This document shows, in pieces, positions 13,850 through 22,062 of a stretch of 24,987 nt of DNA. Position numbers and translations under genes: made by a program. Every line of letters begins with the position of its first letter. Positions within the stretch are counted from its first letter, which is position 1. The notes beneath the pieces are model-generated. The model was not told the origin of the DNA. It worked only from the letters and a program-made list of their open reading frames with translations, and ran no database searches. This DNA comes from Candidatus Sodaliphilus limicaballi (GTDB lineage Bacteria > Bacteroidota > Bacteroidia > Bacteroidales > Muribaculaceae). The stretch lies in contig JAGHSP010000278.1 in NCBI GenBank assembly GCA_018065815.1, forward strand, positions 1 through 24,987, written 5' to 3'.

Positions 13850-16165
13850 TCACTTGATGATGCGGATCTGTGTCACGGGAGTTGTGCTCATAGTTTCCTC
13901 GCTGGTGCCGGCATACACGTTGTACACGCCAGTTTCGAGGCGTTCGCCGGCAGCGTTGCATCCGTCCCACTTGGTGCTAGTGCCCTGTGCATGCAGCGTA
14001 GCCACTGTGTTGCCCTTGCGGTCGGTGATCTTGAGCACGGAGTTCTTGACCAGTCCGGTGATGGTGGCAAAGCCAGTGTTGTCGGGGCGCAGGGGGTTGG
14101 GATAAGCCTGCACGTTGTCGTAGTTCTCGATCAGCACGGGAGCCTCGTGGAAATACTCGGCAACGCCCTCGCTGGTGACGAAGATCACAGAGTTGGTGTT
14201 GGGCTTCACGGTGATGCTATACAGGAAGTTGCTGGGCAGCGTGCTGTTAGAGATGTCGTAGTGTGCCAGCACGCTCTTGTTGTCGGCGCTCAGCAGGAAC
14301 ACGCCTTGGGTCTTGGTGCCCACCCACTTGCGGCCCTGTTCGTCGATGGCGATGCTATACACATACTCGCCCTCGAGGAAGCGGCCCGACTCGCTCTCGG
14401 TGCCCATCTTGATTCGGATTGTGTGGGCAATCAAGTCGTCGCTCCATGCCTTGCTGGGGTCAAAGTAGAACAAGCCGTGGTCGGTTGCCACCCAGATGTT
14501 GCCCTCGGCGTCGGGGGTGAAGCCGTAGATCTGCATCCAAGTAAAGTTTGCGCCGTCGTCGGCAGGAAGTGAAGTGATATAGGCTTTCTTGGGCGACGGG
14601 TTGTTCAAGTCGCCTTCCATGTCCCACACCTGGATTCCCGAGTAGTTGACCTCGCCTATAGTGTAAACGGCGATGTTCGTGCCCTTGGTGAACGCAAAGC
14701 TGCATCGCTTGTTGTAGTTACGGTTGCCATCAATTTCGGGTGTAATCCAGTTTTCCTTTGCGGGAGCCTCGTTGAACTTGTCCTTGGGCAGGATCATCAC
14801 ATAGGGGTTGTACTTGCTACCGTAGTCGATGGCGCGGAATGACTGCACGCCCCACAGGTTGCCGTCGTTGTCAAATCGCAATGCGTTCATGAACGACAGC
14901 GGGCTGTTGCTTGCAGAGTGTTGCTGTCTCACGGTGTCGTTCACGGCATGCACGATGTATGCCGAGCGGGTGCTGTAGAAGTAAGAGTTGGGCTGTCCCT
15001 CCTCAAACACCAGCCAGTAGTTGGCATAGTTGTTGGTGGGAGCGCCCTTGGGAGTCACGTTTTTCCAGACGTTGCCGTCATAGCTCCAAATTTCGGGCTG
15101 CGACGGGTTGTACTGCTTGATGAGCGCATTGTCGCACGTGCGGTTCACATACACCTTTCCGTCGCCGGGGTTGTAGGTGCTGTAGAAAGCGTTCTGGGTG
15201 ATGCCTATGCCATTGGGCACGTAGTAGGTGCTGTTGCCCGCTTGGTGCACGCCGCTAGCACCGGCTGCCCACTTGGTGCCGTCGCCTGCCGGGTGGCATG
15301 TGAAGATTTCCTTGGTGCCCTTAACCATCGTGGGCGAGCTGCCGTCGGGGGCAAAGGTGTAGTAGAACCCTTGCGACATGAAGTTGGCGATGAAGCCTGT
15401 GGGAGTGGGCTGGATGTTGTCGGCAGGACCGCCAGCGATCAGTGTCACTTCAACGTTTGCGTCGTCGGTAAACTCGACAGTGATGATGTCGAGCTCTTCG
15501 TCGGTGCGCATGAAGAACTTCTCCCCGTTGATGGGATAGAAGTGGGCGTTGGTGGGATACATGTTGGCGCGGGTGAAGGCGCTGAAGTCATCGTGGTTCT
15601 TGCGGGTGTCGTAGAAAACCTCGTCGTCGCTCGACACGACAAGCACGCCGCTCAACAGCATTGCCGATGTGATGCTGCGGTTGTAGTAGTAAGTGTCAGT
15701 CACTTGCAGGGTCTTGTCGTCGATAAACACAAGGCCAAACTCGGTAGCCACAACCATCTTGCCGTCGGCAAAAGTGATGTCGTTGATGCCCTTGGGGCCG
15801 TTATACACAGCATCGGCAATGTCGGGTATGTTGGTCACGCTGCCGTCGGGGTGTATCACGTCGATGTTAGAACTGCGGTAGGTGACCACTGTGTAGCCGG
15901 CATAGGGGGCGTAGTTGTGGTAGATATTGGTTGTGACCACATCGTTGACACCTTCTCCCTTGTCGAGGATTTTCACCTCCTTGGTGTCTTTGTTGAAGAC
16001 AAAGAGGTTGTTGCTGCATTGAAGGTAGGCCACGTTGCCCACGTCAATGAAGTTCTGCGTGCCGCTTCCCATATACTTGGGGTGGGCTTTCCACTGGCCA
16101 TTGTCTTGCGCCGAGCACACGAGTGATGTAACCGCCGCGAGTACTAATAAAACACGTTTTATCAT
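13850..16165 (-). CDS. PorZ-like beta-propeller protein with T9SS C-terminal domain (paralog 1)
   Basis: A 771-residue protein with signal peptide MIKRVLLVLAAVTSLVCSAQ. The PorZ N-terminal pattern is present (WKAHPKYMG, CSNNLFVFNKDTKEV, NDVVTTNIYHN, KGINDITFADGKMVVATEFG, FIDDKTLQV). A second propeller has GNLWGVQSF, GNIWVATDHGLFYFDP and GRKWVGTKTQGVFLLS. The T9SS-type C-terminal domain starts AYPNPLRPDNTG near residue 687 and ends VTQIRIIK. It is the most diverged of the three copies and the first in transcription order, with its own -7 box at 16191-16198. It may be the canonical PorZ with the other two as later duplicates, but I cannot decide this without an alignment to reference PorZ. Confidence 0.82.
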   Translation of the reverse strand: MIKRVLLVLAAVTSLVCSAQDNGQWKAHPKYMGSGTQNFIDVGNVAYLQCSNNLFVFNKDTKEVKILDKGEGVNDVVTTNIYHNYAPYAGYTVVTYRSSNIDVIHPDGSVTNIPDIADAVYNGPKGINDITFADGKMVVATEFGLVFIDDKTLQVTDTYYYNRSITSAMLLSGVLVVSSDDEVFYDTRKNHDDFSAFTRANMYPTNAHFYPINGEKFFMRTDEELDIITVEFTDDANVEVTLIAGGPADNIQPTPTGFIANFMSQGFYYTFAPDGSSPTMVKGTKEIFTCHPAGDGTKWAAGASGVHQAGNSTYYVPNGIGITQNAFYSTYNPGDGKVYVNRTCDNALIKQYNPSQPEIWSYDGNVWKNVTPKGAPTNNYANYWLVFEEGQPNSYFYSTRSAYIVHAVNDTVRQQHSASNSPLSFMNALRFDNDGNLWGVQSFRAIDYGSKYNPYVMILPKDKFNEAPAKENWITPEIDGNRNYNKRCSFAFTKGTNIAVYTIGEVNYSGIQVWDMEGDLNNPSPKKAYITSLPADDGANFTWMQIYGFTPDAEGNIWVATDHGLFYFDPSKAWSDDLIAHTIRIKMGTESESGRFLEGEYVYSIAIDEQGRKWVGTKTQGVFLLSADNKSVLAHYDISNSTLPSNFLYSITVKPNTNSVIFVTSEGVAEYFHEAPVLIENYDNVQAYPNPLRPDNTGFATITGLVKNSVLKITDRKGNTVATLHAQGTSTKWDGCNAAGERLETGVYNVYAGTSEETMSTTPVTQIRIIK

Positions 16166-16190
16166 AGTTGTCTAATTTGTTTACAATTTA

Positions 16191-16198
16191 CAAAGATA
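16191..16198 (-). promoter_or_regulatory. Predicted -7 box for PorZ-like paralog 1
   Basis: On the minus strand the sequence reads TATCTTTG, an exact match to TAnnTTTG, 25 bp upstream of the start codon. The predicted leader is about 20 nt. No convincing TTTG is seen at the -33 position. The surrounding ~60 bp are very AT-rich. Confidence 0.55.
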
Positions 16199-16356
16199 CA
16201 AAATAATTTGATAATCTCGCACTTTTAGAGCACTTTGTTTGTTTTTTTAATTAAAAGCGGTTACAAAACGACATCACACCAATAGTTCCCTACGTTTGCG
16301 ACTTCCCCCATAGAAGGCACAGAGGACACAGAGATTTCACCTTTGTCCTCTTGTCT

Positions 16357-16393
16357 AAATGCCATCAAAGGGACAGTCCCCGTGATGGCATTT
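16357..16393. repeat. REP-like palindrome or terminator hairpin
   Basis: A perfect 11-bp stem joins 16357-16367 (AAATGCCATCA) and 16383-16393 (TGATGGCATTT). Its loop contains a second palindrome, GGGACAGTCCC. A run of seven T (16391-16397) overlaps the right arm on the plus strand; on the minus strand the stem ends ATTTAG. Only minus-strand genes flank it, so it may end transcription of the acyltransferase gene, or it may be a REP-type element. CACAGAGGACACAGAG motifs lie at 16318-16335. Confidence 0.55.
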
Positions 16394-16445
16394 TTTTCAG
16401 TGTTTTTGTTTTTTTTGACTCACAGAGACCATAGAGAAAAACGCG

Positions 16446-17546
16446 TCACTTCCCGGCGATGAGACGGTTGACCGTGGTGTCGATCTTGAGCTTGCGGTAG
16501 GCCCACACTGCCAGTGCGGTGAGAACGACGTAGATTATCACCATGGTATTGTAGCTGTGAGGTATGAACGAAGCCACCACTGTGTTGTTGATGTAGCGTG
16601 TGAGCGGATGCAGCACGAATATCAGCGCCGACACCTTACCCACGGCATCGGCAGCCTTGAGCAAGCGCCCCCTGAGCAAGCGGGCCATGCACACAAACAT
16701 CGCCGCACCCACTGCATAGATAATGCCCCACAGCACGAAGTTGAGAGTGAACCCCAGGAACATGACTACCAGAACCGGCAGCAGGCAAGCCGCGCGACGG
16801 GGGCTGAGGTGCTCCTCGCGCATGTAGCGGGCGGCAAGCATACCCAGCGAGAACGGCAGCAAACCCACAAATACGTTGTCACGCATGAGACATCCGAATA
16901 GCGACTCGGGTGGCACTACGTTGTGCATCACGATGCTGACGACTATGAGCGCCACGGGAATCCACACCCGCGCCCTGTGGCTGTCGAAGCGATAGAGCAA
17001 AGCATAGACGATGTAAAGCTGCATCATTAACCCCAAGTACCAGTAGATGAACGGATTGATCCTGAACATGGTCAGGAAGTTGGTGGTCATCGTGAACTGC
17101 GCGATGAGGCCTCCCAGCGTCACATTAGTGTGGTGTGTGATGATGAGCTGCAACACGGGGAACAGCAGCTGCGGCACGAGCACCAGCGCCAAGAGTTTGC
17201 GGTATTGGTTGAAGATAAACCGGCCTGCGCCGAATGGGGCGTCGCCCTGCTTGCCTTGCTCATACTTGCGCACCAGGCCATATCCGCCCAGGAAGATGAA
17301 CGCTGCCACGCCGATGTAGCCGAAGCACGAGAACAGCTGTATCACCAGGTTGATGTCGGGGTGCTGGAGGTAGTCGCCCCAGCGCAAAGTCTGGTCGATG
17401 GCCCACTCAAACTCGCTCTCCTTGATTGAGAAATGGTAGTTGTGGCATATGTTGTGCAGCATGATCGACGTGATGGCAAGGCCACGCGCCGCCGAGCATT
17501 GCTGCTTGCTGAGTAATGGTTGCATGAATTTGTTATTTGAAAACAA
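16446..17546 (-). CDS. Acyltransferase 3 (OafA-type) family membrane protein
   Basis: A 366-residue integral inner-membrane protein with about ten hydrophobic segments. The N-terminus carries the family's ARGLAITSIMLHNICH pattern (R21, H31, H35). Further on are a FIFLGGYGLVRKYEQ loop and FIYWYLGLMMQLYIVYALL, and the C-terminus ends with a helix plus RKLKIDTTVNR. Family members O-acetylate or otherwise acylate surface glycans using cytosolic acyl-CoA; the acceptor here is unknown. An internal ATG at residue 8 is an alternative start. It begins only 12 bp after the methyltransferase stop, so read-through from the restriction operon is possible, but its GC-rich composition matches the host genes. 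Confidence 0.85.
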   Translation of the reverse strand: MFSNNKFMQPLLSKQQCSAARGLAITSIMLHNICHNYHFSIKESEFEWAIDQTLRWGDYLQHPDINLVIQLFSCFGYIGVAAFIFLGGYGLVRKYEQGKQGDAPFGAGRFIFNQYRKLLALVLVPQLLFPVLQLIITHHTNVTLGGLIAQFTMTTNFLTMFRINPFIYWYLGLMMQLYIVYALLYRFDSHRARVWIPVALIVVSIVMHNVVPPESLFGCLMRDNVFVGLLPFSLGMLAARYMREEHLSPRRAACLLPVLVVMFLGFTLNFVLWGIIYAVGAAMFVCMARLLRGRLLKAADAVGKVSALIFVLHPLTRYINNTVVASFIPHSYNTMVIIYVVLTALAVWAYRKLKIDTTVNRLIAGK

Positions 17547-17558
17547 TTAAAAGCACTA

Positions 17559-19376
17559 TTATTTAGTGTCTAGAGCGAGTATTTTGTCTATAGTTGTAAA
17601 ATTGAAAGTTCCCCAAATGTCTAACGGAAGCGAATGGAATTTGTTATAGAGTCCGCTATGGAATTCCAGTTCAAATACCAACGTAAAACCATTGAAATCG
17701 TCTTGATTTTTCTTTCCCTTACACACGCGTATGCTCTTAACGAGATAAAGATTTTTGAATCCTTTCCCTTTGATGTAAGGCATAAAGTAGAATTGTTGGT
17801 TAAGTGCAATTGAATCGGGAAAAATTTCACTTGTATAGCATGTGTCTTTTGCCTGTCCAACAAACGATTTAGCATTATTTTTATCGATTAGAGCGATAAG
17901 CACTTTTTTTGATTTGTCAATAGATTGTTGCTCGTTTTTTTGACAACCATAGCAAGTGACATCCTCTTGAACAAAAGAACCTGTTATCATGTTCTTTTCC
18001 CCAAAAAGTTCATATAATTCAAACAAATTTAATTGTTTGCATGAAGTGTTGACCGTTGAGGTTTGTGTTTTGTTATCCTTTGTTACAACAAGCCGCGACT
18101 GCTCGCTAATTATTTGTTCCACAGCTGTTTGGTAGTCGACAGGTTGTGACGGAAATTTGCGTTGTATGCTATTGAGCAGTCGTATAATCGAACGCCCTAT
18201 AGCCCATGCCAAATTTACAGGAACTGCATTCCCTATCTGTTTATATTTATCGCTTAATGTCCCTTTAAATTGCCATGAATCGGGAAAAGTTTGTATTCTT
18301 GCATATTCACGAACGTTTAGCGGACGTGTTTCTAGCGGATGGCATCTCTCTGTCTGTTTTTGACAAGGAGAACAAGTTAAAGTGAGAGAAGGTTCATTAA
18401 GGGAAAGCCTTCTTGCCATGCCGGTTTTTCCTCCACCAAGATGCCAACTGCCACCCATGTATTCTTTAGCGATGTTTTCTGGCAAGTCGCGCCAATCTCC
18501 ACCTTGGGGCACAAGGTCTAGTACCCGCGATTTTTTTTCCGGGTATTTTGCACCTTCTGATGCGGGTACATCTTGGTCAAAAATAATGCCTCTAAACAAA
18601 GCGTCACGAAGGGTTAGCACCCGTTCAAAAGGGGAGGGCCACTGAAAGTCTATACCATTGGCAACATCGTTGCGAATAGCAATCAGAATAAGTCGTTCGC
18701 GTTTTTGTGGGACTTGATACATTATTGCTTTGAGAACTTTAGGCGCTACGAGTGTGTATCCCAGTTCGCTAATGGTGTTGCAAATTGTCCTAAAAGTTCT
18801 CCCATCGTCATGACTTTTAAGTCCTTTGACATTTTCTCCCATAAAAACAAGAGGTTGTATTTCCTTTACGGCACGCGCTAGTTCAAAAAACAATGTTCCT
18901 CTAGTGTCGCTAAACCCCTCTTGTTTTCCGGCATAAGAGAACGCCTGACAAGGAAATCCGCCAGACAAGAAATCTACTTTTCCCCGCAATGGAGTGAAAT
19001 CAATGTGACGGATGTCACCTTCTATTACATTCCATTCTGGTTTATTGGTTTTTAACGTTTTGCATGCCGAACTGTCAAATTCATTAAGTAGGATGTGATG
19101 TAATCCTGCTAACGACATGCCAAGCGCTAAACCTCCTCCACCTGCAAATAATTCTATTGAATTATACTGCCTAAGGGGAGTAACATTCTTTTCATCGTTC
19201 CAGTTGGTGTTAAGCATGGCACACACGTCTGGTATATCGTTCAGATCCTCCATGTTAAAGCCACGCACACCATCCACCGTGTATGTTTGATACACACCAT
19301 TTTCCGCCCACTTTTGCACTGTGCGGTTTGATGTGCCTGTTAAGGCTGCTAAATTATTTTCAGATATGAATTTCAT
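17559..19376 (-). CDS. DNA cytosine-5 methyltransferase with N-terminal HTH and unassigned C-terminal domain
   Basis: A 605-residue type II modification enzyme. Residues 1-50 look like a helix-turn-helix (NNLAALTGTSNRTVQKWAEN). The C5-methyltransferase core runs from ~71 to 405: motif I ELFAGGGGLALG, motif IV GGFPCQAFS with catalytic C143, motif VI ENV (181-183), motif VIII QKRERLI (224-230), the recognition region with QGGDWRDLP and HLGGGKTGMARRLS, RPLNVREYARIQTFPD (351-366), and motif X GNAVPVNLA. All catalytic motifs are intact. From memory the recognition region resembles enzymes of the GGNCC/GGWCC group, a weak inference. Residues ~410-605 lie outside the usual core and are not recognised (FYFMPYIKGKGFKNLYLVKS). 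N-terminal HTHs in some such enzymes repress their own operon. It starts 2 bp after the endonuclease stop. Confidence 0.9.
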   Translation of the reverse strand: MKFISENNLAALTGTSNRTVQKWAENGVYQTYTVDGVRGFNMEDLNDIPDVCAMLNTNWNDEKNVTPLRQYNSIELFAGGGGLALGMSLAGLHHILLNEFDSSACKTLKTNKPEWNVIEGDIRHIDFTPLRGKVDFLSGGFPCQAFSYAGKQEGFSDTRGTLFFELARAVKEIQPLVFMGENVKGLKSHDDGRTFRTICNTISELGYTLVAPKVLKAIMYQVPQKRERLILIAIRNDVANGIDFQWPSPFERVLTLRDALFRGIIFDQDVPASEGAKYPEKKSRVLDLVPQGGDWRDLPENIAKEYMGGSWHLGGGKTGMARRLSLNEPSLTLTCSPCQKQTERCHPLETRPLNVREYARIQTFPDSWQFKGTLSDKYKQIGNAVPVNLAWAIGRSIIRLLNSIQRKFPSQPVDYQTAVEQIISEQSRLVVTKDNKTQTSTVNTSCKQLNLFELYELFGEKNMITGSFVQEDVTCYGCQKNEQQSIDKSKKVLIALIDKNNAKSFVGQAKDTCYTSEIFPDSIALNQQFYFMPYIKGKGFKNLYLVKSIRVCKGKKNQDDFNGFTLVFELEFHSGLYNKFHSLPLDIWGTFNFTTIDKILALDTK

Positions 19377-19378
19377 GA

Positions 19379-20095
19379 TTATAGGCCGCCCTTATTCTTG
19401 ATTTCTAGGGCAATTTCATTTACTTTATTACGAATCAAGGCACTACCGTCGATATTGTCTTCCTCAACGACTTCGCCAAAAGCTTTTGCAAGCTTGTTAT
19501 AGAAGTTTTTGTCTCCTGTTAGCCGTTCCCAAAAATCAGCACCACACAAAACCGGGTAATGTGCATCAATTGCTTTGTAATTAGCCGAAAGATTTTCACG
19601 CTCTCCATACAAAACACCGACAACCAAGTCATCAAATTGCAGCCCCATTTTATCTAGGCGAGATTTATTCATTAGATACTTGAAATGCCCCAGGATTGTA
19701 GCTATGTCATCTTTGTTTATAGTTTGTGGACCTGCCTTGCACTGACAGTATTTTCGACGTCCGTCAATTGCGTCTTCAAATTCAATGTCAATCCCATTAA
19801 TTCCTGATGCTCCACCAACGATTTCCTTAAGGGTTGAAATGAAAACCTGAATATTCTGCCCGAAACTAGTGTTCAAACTTGTCCCAAGAATGCGAGGATA
19901 TACGAGAGCCTTTGCTAGACTTTCAGGTTCGGTATTACCACACAAAAATGAAGCAAGATAGTTTATCAAAAAGGGGTTAATATTAAAACTCTTTAGTTTT
20001 AAACTATTTAGGTTTTTGATGTGATTAGGGATAATCGTTGTGCGAAAATATTCCTTACCGCTCAAGATAATAGCTGATTTTTGCTCTTCGGTCAT
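19379..20095 (-). CDS. Type II restriction endonuclease, EcoO109I/PmeII-like
   Basis: A 238-residue soluble protein and the likely cleaving partner of the adjacent methyltransferase. The conserved-looking part contains NPFLINYLASFLCGNTEPES (40-59), AKALVYPRILGTSLNTSFGQ (61-80), and a PD-(D/E)xK-type core: GIDIEFEDAIDG (101-112) with D103, E105 and D108, then YCQCKAGPQTINKDD with Q118 and K120. The usual Glu of ExK is Gln here, as in some Mrr-like nucleases. I assign it to the EcoO109I/PmeII-type group from memory of the LGTS-NTSFG and QxKAGP-TINKDD motifs. It is the first gene of the pair, and TAATCATG joins its stop to the methyltransferase start. The gene is AT-rich: 22 of 60 bases are G/C at 19381-19440, against 37 of 60 at 20581-20640 in lysS. 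This suggests transfer. Confidence 0.72.
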   Translation of the reverse strand: MTEEQKSAIILSGKEYFRTTIIPNHIKNLNSLKLKSFNINPFLINYLASFLCGNTEPESLAKALVYPRILGTSLNTSFGQNIQVFISTLKEIVGGASGINGIDIEFEDAIDGRRKYCQCKAGPQTINKDDIATILGHFKYLMNKSRLDKMGLQFDDLVVGVLYGERENLSANYKAIDAHYPVLCGADFWERLTGDKNFYNKLAKAFGEVVEEDNIDGSALIRNKVNEIALEIKNKGGL

Positions 20096-20207
20096 GCTGT
20101 ATTGGATTATATAGTTTCTTTTTCCGTTGATTCAAACTGCCCTACAATCAAGTATGTCACAAATTAGATGACAAAGGGAAATGCAAGGAAATGGTTGTGG
20201 AGAAATA

Positions 20208-20245
20208 CATAGGCAACCAGATACCGAGGCACCCGGTTACCTATG
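20208..20245 (-). terminator. Probable lysS terminator hairpin
   Basis: CATAGGCAACC (20208-20218) pairs with GGTTACCTATG (20235-20245) with one mismatch around a 16-nt loop. It begins 15 bp beyond the lysS stop codon on the minus strand and is followed there by TATTTCT. The U-tract is weak, so efficiency is uncertain. The rest of the 165-bp spacer presumably holds the promoter of the restriction operon, but no exact TAnnTTTG was found. Confidence 0.5.
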
Positions 20246-20260
20246 CATTAAGTATCATAA

Positions 20261-22003
20261 TCAAGCCTGCGCTGCCTTGGCGGCTTCTACCCATTGCTTA
20301 ACCTCGTCGGCAGTGGGTGCCTTGTAGCCCAGCTTGTACTTCTTGTTGATGTCGAGCAGGTCCTGGAACAGCTTGCCCGGACGCTCCAAGCCACCAAGAG
20401 CCTCTACTGTGAGGACACCGGCTTTCTGGATGGGTGCTACCCACTCGGCGGGAATGCCCAGGGCGGTGAACGCCTCTTCCTTGTCGCGCTTGGCAACCTT
20501 CTCGGGACGCATCTGCGGGAACAGGAGCACATCCTGGATGTAGCTGTTGCCGGTCATGAGCATCACCAGGCGGTCGATGCCGATGCCGATACCGCTAGTG
20601 GGAGGCATGCCGTACTGCAATGCGCGCAGGAAGTCCTGGTCGATGATCATAGCCTCGTCGTCGCCCTTGTCGGCAAGTCGCATCTGCTCCTTGAAGCGCT
20701 CTTCCTGGTCGATGGGGTCGTTGAGCTCGCTGTAAGCGTTGGCAAGCTCTTTGCCGTTGACCATGAGCTCGAAACGCTCGGTCAGGCCCGCCTTGCTGCG
20801 GTGCATCTTGGTGAGGGGTGACATCTCCACGGGATAGTCGATGATGAATGTGGGCTGGATGAATGTGCCCTCGCAGGTCTCGCCGAAGATCTCGTCGATG
20901 AGCTTGCCCTTGCCCATGGTCTCGTCAACCTCGATACCCAGTTTCTTGCACACGTCGCGCATTTCTTCCTCGCTCATGCCGTTGAGGTCATAACCGGTTT
21001 TCTCCTTGATGGCGTCAAGGATGGGGAGGCGGCGGTAAGGAGCCTTGAAGCTGATGGTCTTGCCGTCGATCACGGTCTCGGTGCTGCCGTTGACTGCCAC
21101 GCAGATCTTCTCGAGCAGTTGCTCGGTGAACGACATCATCCAGTTATAGTCCTTGTACTGGACATAGAGTTCCATGCAGGTGAACTCGGGGTTGTGGTTG
21201 CGGTCCATACCCTCGTTGCGGAAGTTCTTGCCTATCTCGTAAACGCCCTCAAAACCACCCACGATGAGGCGCTTGAGGTAGAGCTCGGTGGCGATGCGCA
21301 TGTACATGCCTATGTTGAGCGCGTTGAAGTGAGTCATGAAGGGGCGAGCGCTTGCACCGCCGGCGATAGCTTGCAGCGTGGGAGTCTCAACCTCGGTGTA
21401 GCCGGCAGCGTCGAGCTCGTTGCGCAGGGTGCGCAGCACGGTGGCACGCTTGAGGAAAGTGTCCTTGACGCCGGCAGTGACGATGAGGTCAACGTAGCGC
21501 TGGCGATAGCGCAGCTCGGGATCCTCAAACGCGTCGTAGGTAACGCCGTCCTTGACCTTGACCACAGGGAGGGGTTTGAGCGACTTGCTCAGGAGCTTGA
21601 GTTCCTGTGCGTGCACGCTGATCTCGCCTGTCTGGGTGCGGAACACGAAGCCCTTGATGCCCACGAAGTCGCCCATGTCGAGCAGCTTCTTGAACACCAC
21701 GTTGTAGAGGTCCTTGTTCTCGTCGGGGCACAGGTCATCGCGGCTGATATACACCTGGATGCGGCCGTGTGAGTCTTGCAGCTCAATAAACGAAGCCTTG
21801 CCCATGATGCGGCGGCTCATGATGCGGCCGGCAATGCTCACGGGACGGGGCTCAGCGTCGTCGCTGAACTGCTCGCGGATGTCGTCGCTGTAAGCGTTTA
21901 CGACATACTCGTCGGCGGGATAGGGGTTAATGCCAAGTTCGCGCAACTGGTTAAGGCTGTTGCGGCGAATTATCTCTTGTTCGCTCAGTTCTAAAATGTT
22001 CAT
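20261..22003 (-). CDS. lysS: Lysyl-tRNA synthetase, class II
   Basis: This enzyme charges tRNA-Lys with lysine in the cytoplasm. The 580-residue protein has the N-terminal OB-fold anticodon-binding domain (~52-140, VSIAGRIMSRRIMGKASFIE), motif 1 around GYTEVETPTLQAIAGGASAR (201-220), motif 2 FRNEGMDRNHNPEFT (261-275), and motif 3 GIGIGIDRLVMLMTG (471-485). The lysine-pocket region YSELNDPIDQEERF (424-437) is present. A C-terminal extension of about 70 residues after the catalytic core (ALGIPAEWVAPIQKAGVL ... VKQWVEAAKAAQA) exceeds the ~505-residue E. coli enzyme and is usual in Bacteroidetes. It lies 59 bp downstream of the lipoprotein gene and probably shares its promoter. Confidence 0.97.
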   Translation of the reverse strand: MNILELSEQEIIRRNSLNQLRELGINPYPADEYVVNAYSDDIREQFSDDAEPRPVSIAGRIMSRRIMGKASFIELQDSHGRIQVYISRDDLCPDENKDLYNVVFKKLLDMGDFVGIKGFVFRTQTGEISVHAQELKLLSKSLKPLPVVKVKDGVTYDAFEDPELRYRQRYVDLIVTAGVKDTFLKRATVLRTLRNELDAAGYTEVETPTLQAIAGGASARPFMTHFNALNIGMYMRIATELYLKRLIVGGFEGVYEIGKNFRNEGMDRNHNPEFTCMELYVQYKDYNWMMSFTEQLLEKICVAVNGSTETVIDGKTISFKAPYRRLPILDAIKEKTGYDLNGMSEEEMRDVCKKLGIEVDETMGKGKLIDEIFGETCEGTFIQPTFIIDYPVEMSPLTKMHRSKAGLTERFELMVNGKELANAYSELNDPIDQEERFKEQMRLADKGDDEAMIIDQDFLRALQYGMPPTSGIGIGIDRLVMLMTGNSYIQDVLLFPQMRPEKVAKRDKEEAFTALGIPAEWVAPIQKAGVLTVEALGGLERPGKLFQDLLDINKKYKLGYKAPTADEVKQWVEAAKAAQA

Positions 22004-22062
22004 AAATCGTGTATATAGAATTTTAGTGTTTATTTTTGTTGTTGCTTATTGCTGTATAGCTC

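Noticed and set aside
14918..16126. Long plus-strand open frame of about 400 codons opposite PorZ-like paralog 1.
   Set aside because: It is antisense to a gene with a clear signal peptide and domain motifs. Its translation is a low-complexity Val/His/Gly/Ala mix typical of the complement of GC-rich codons.
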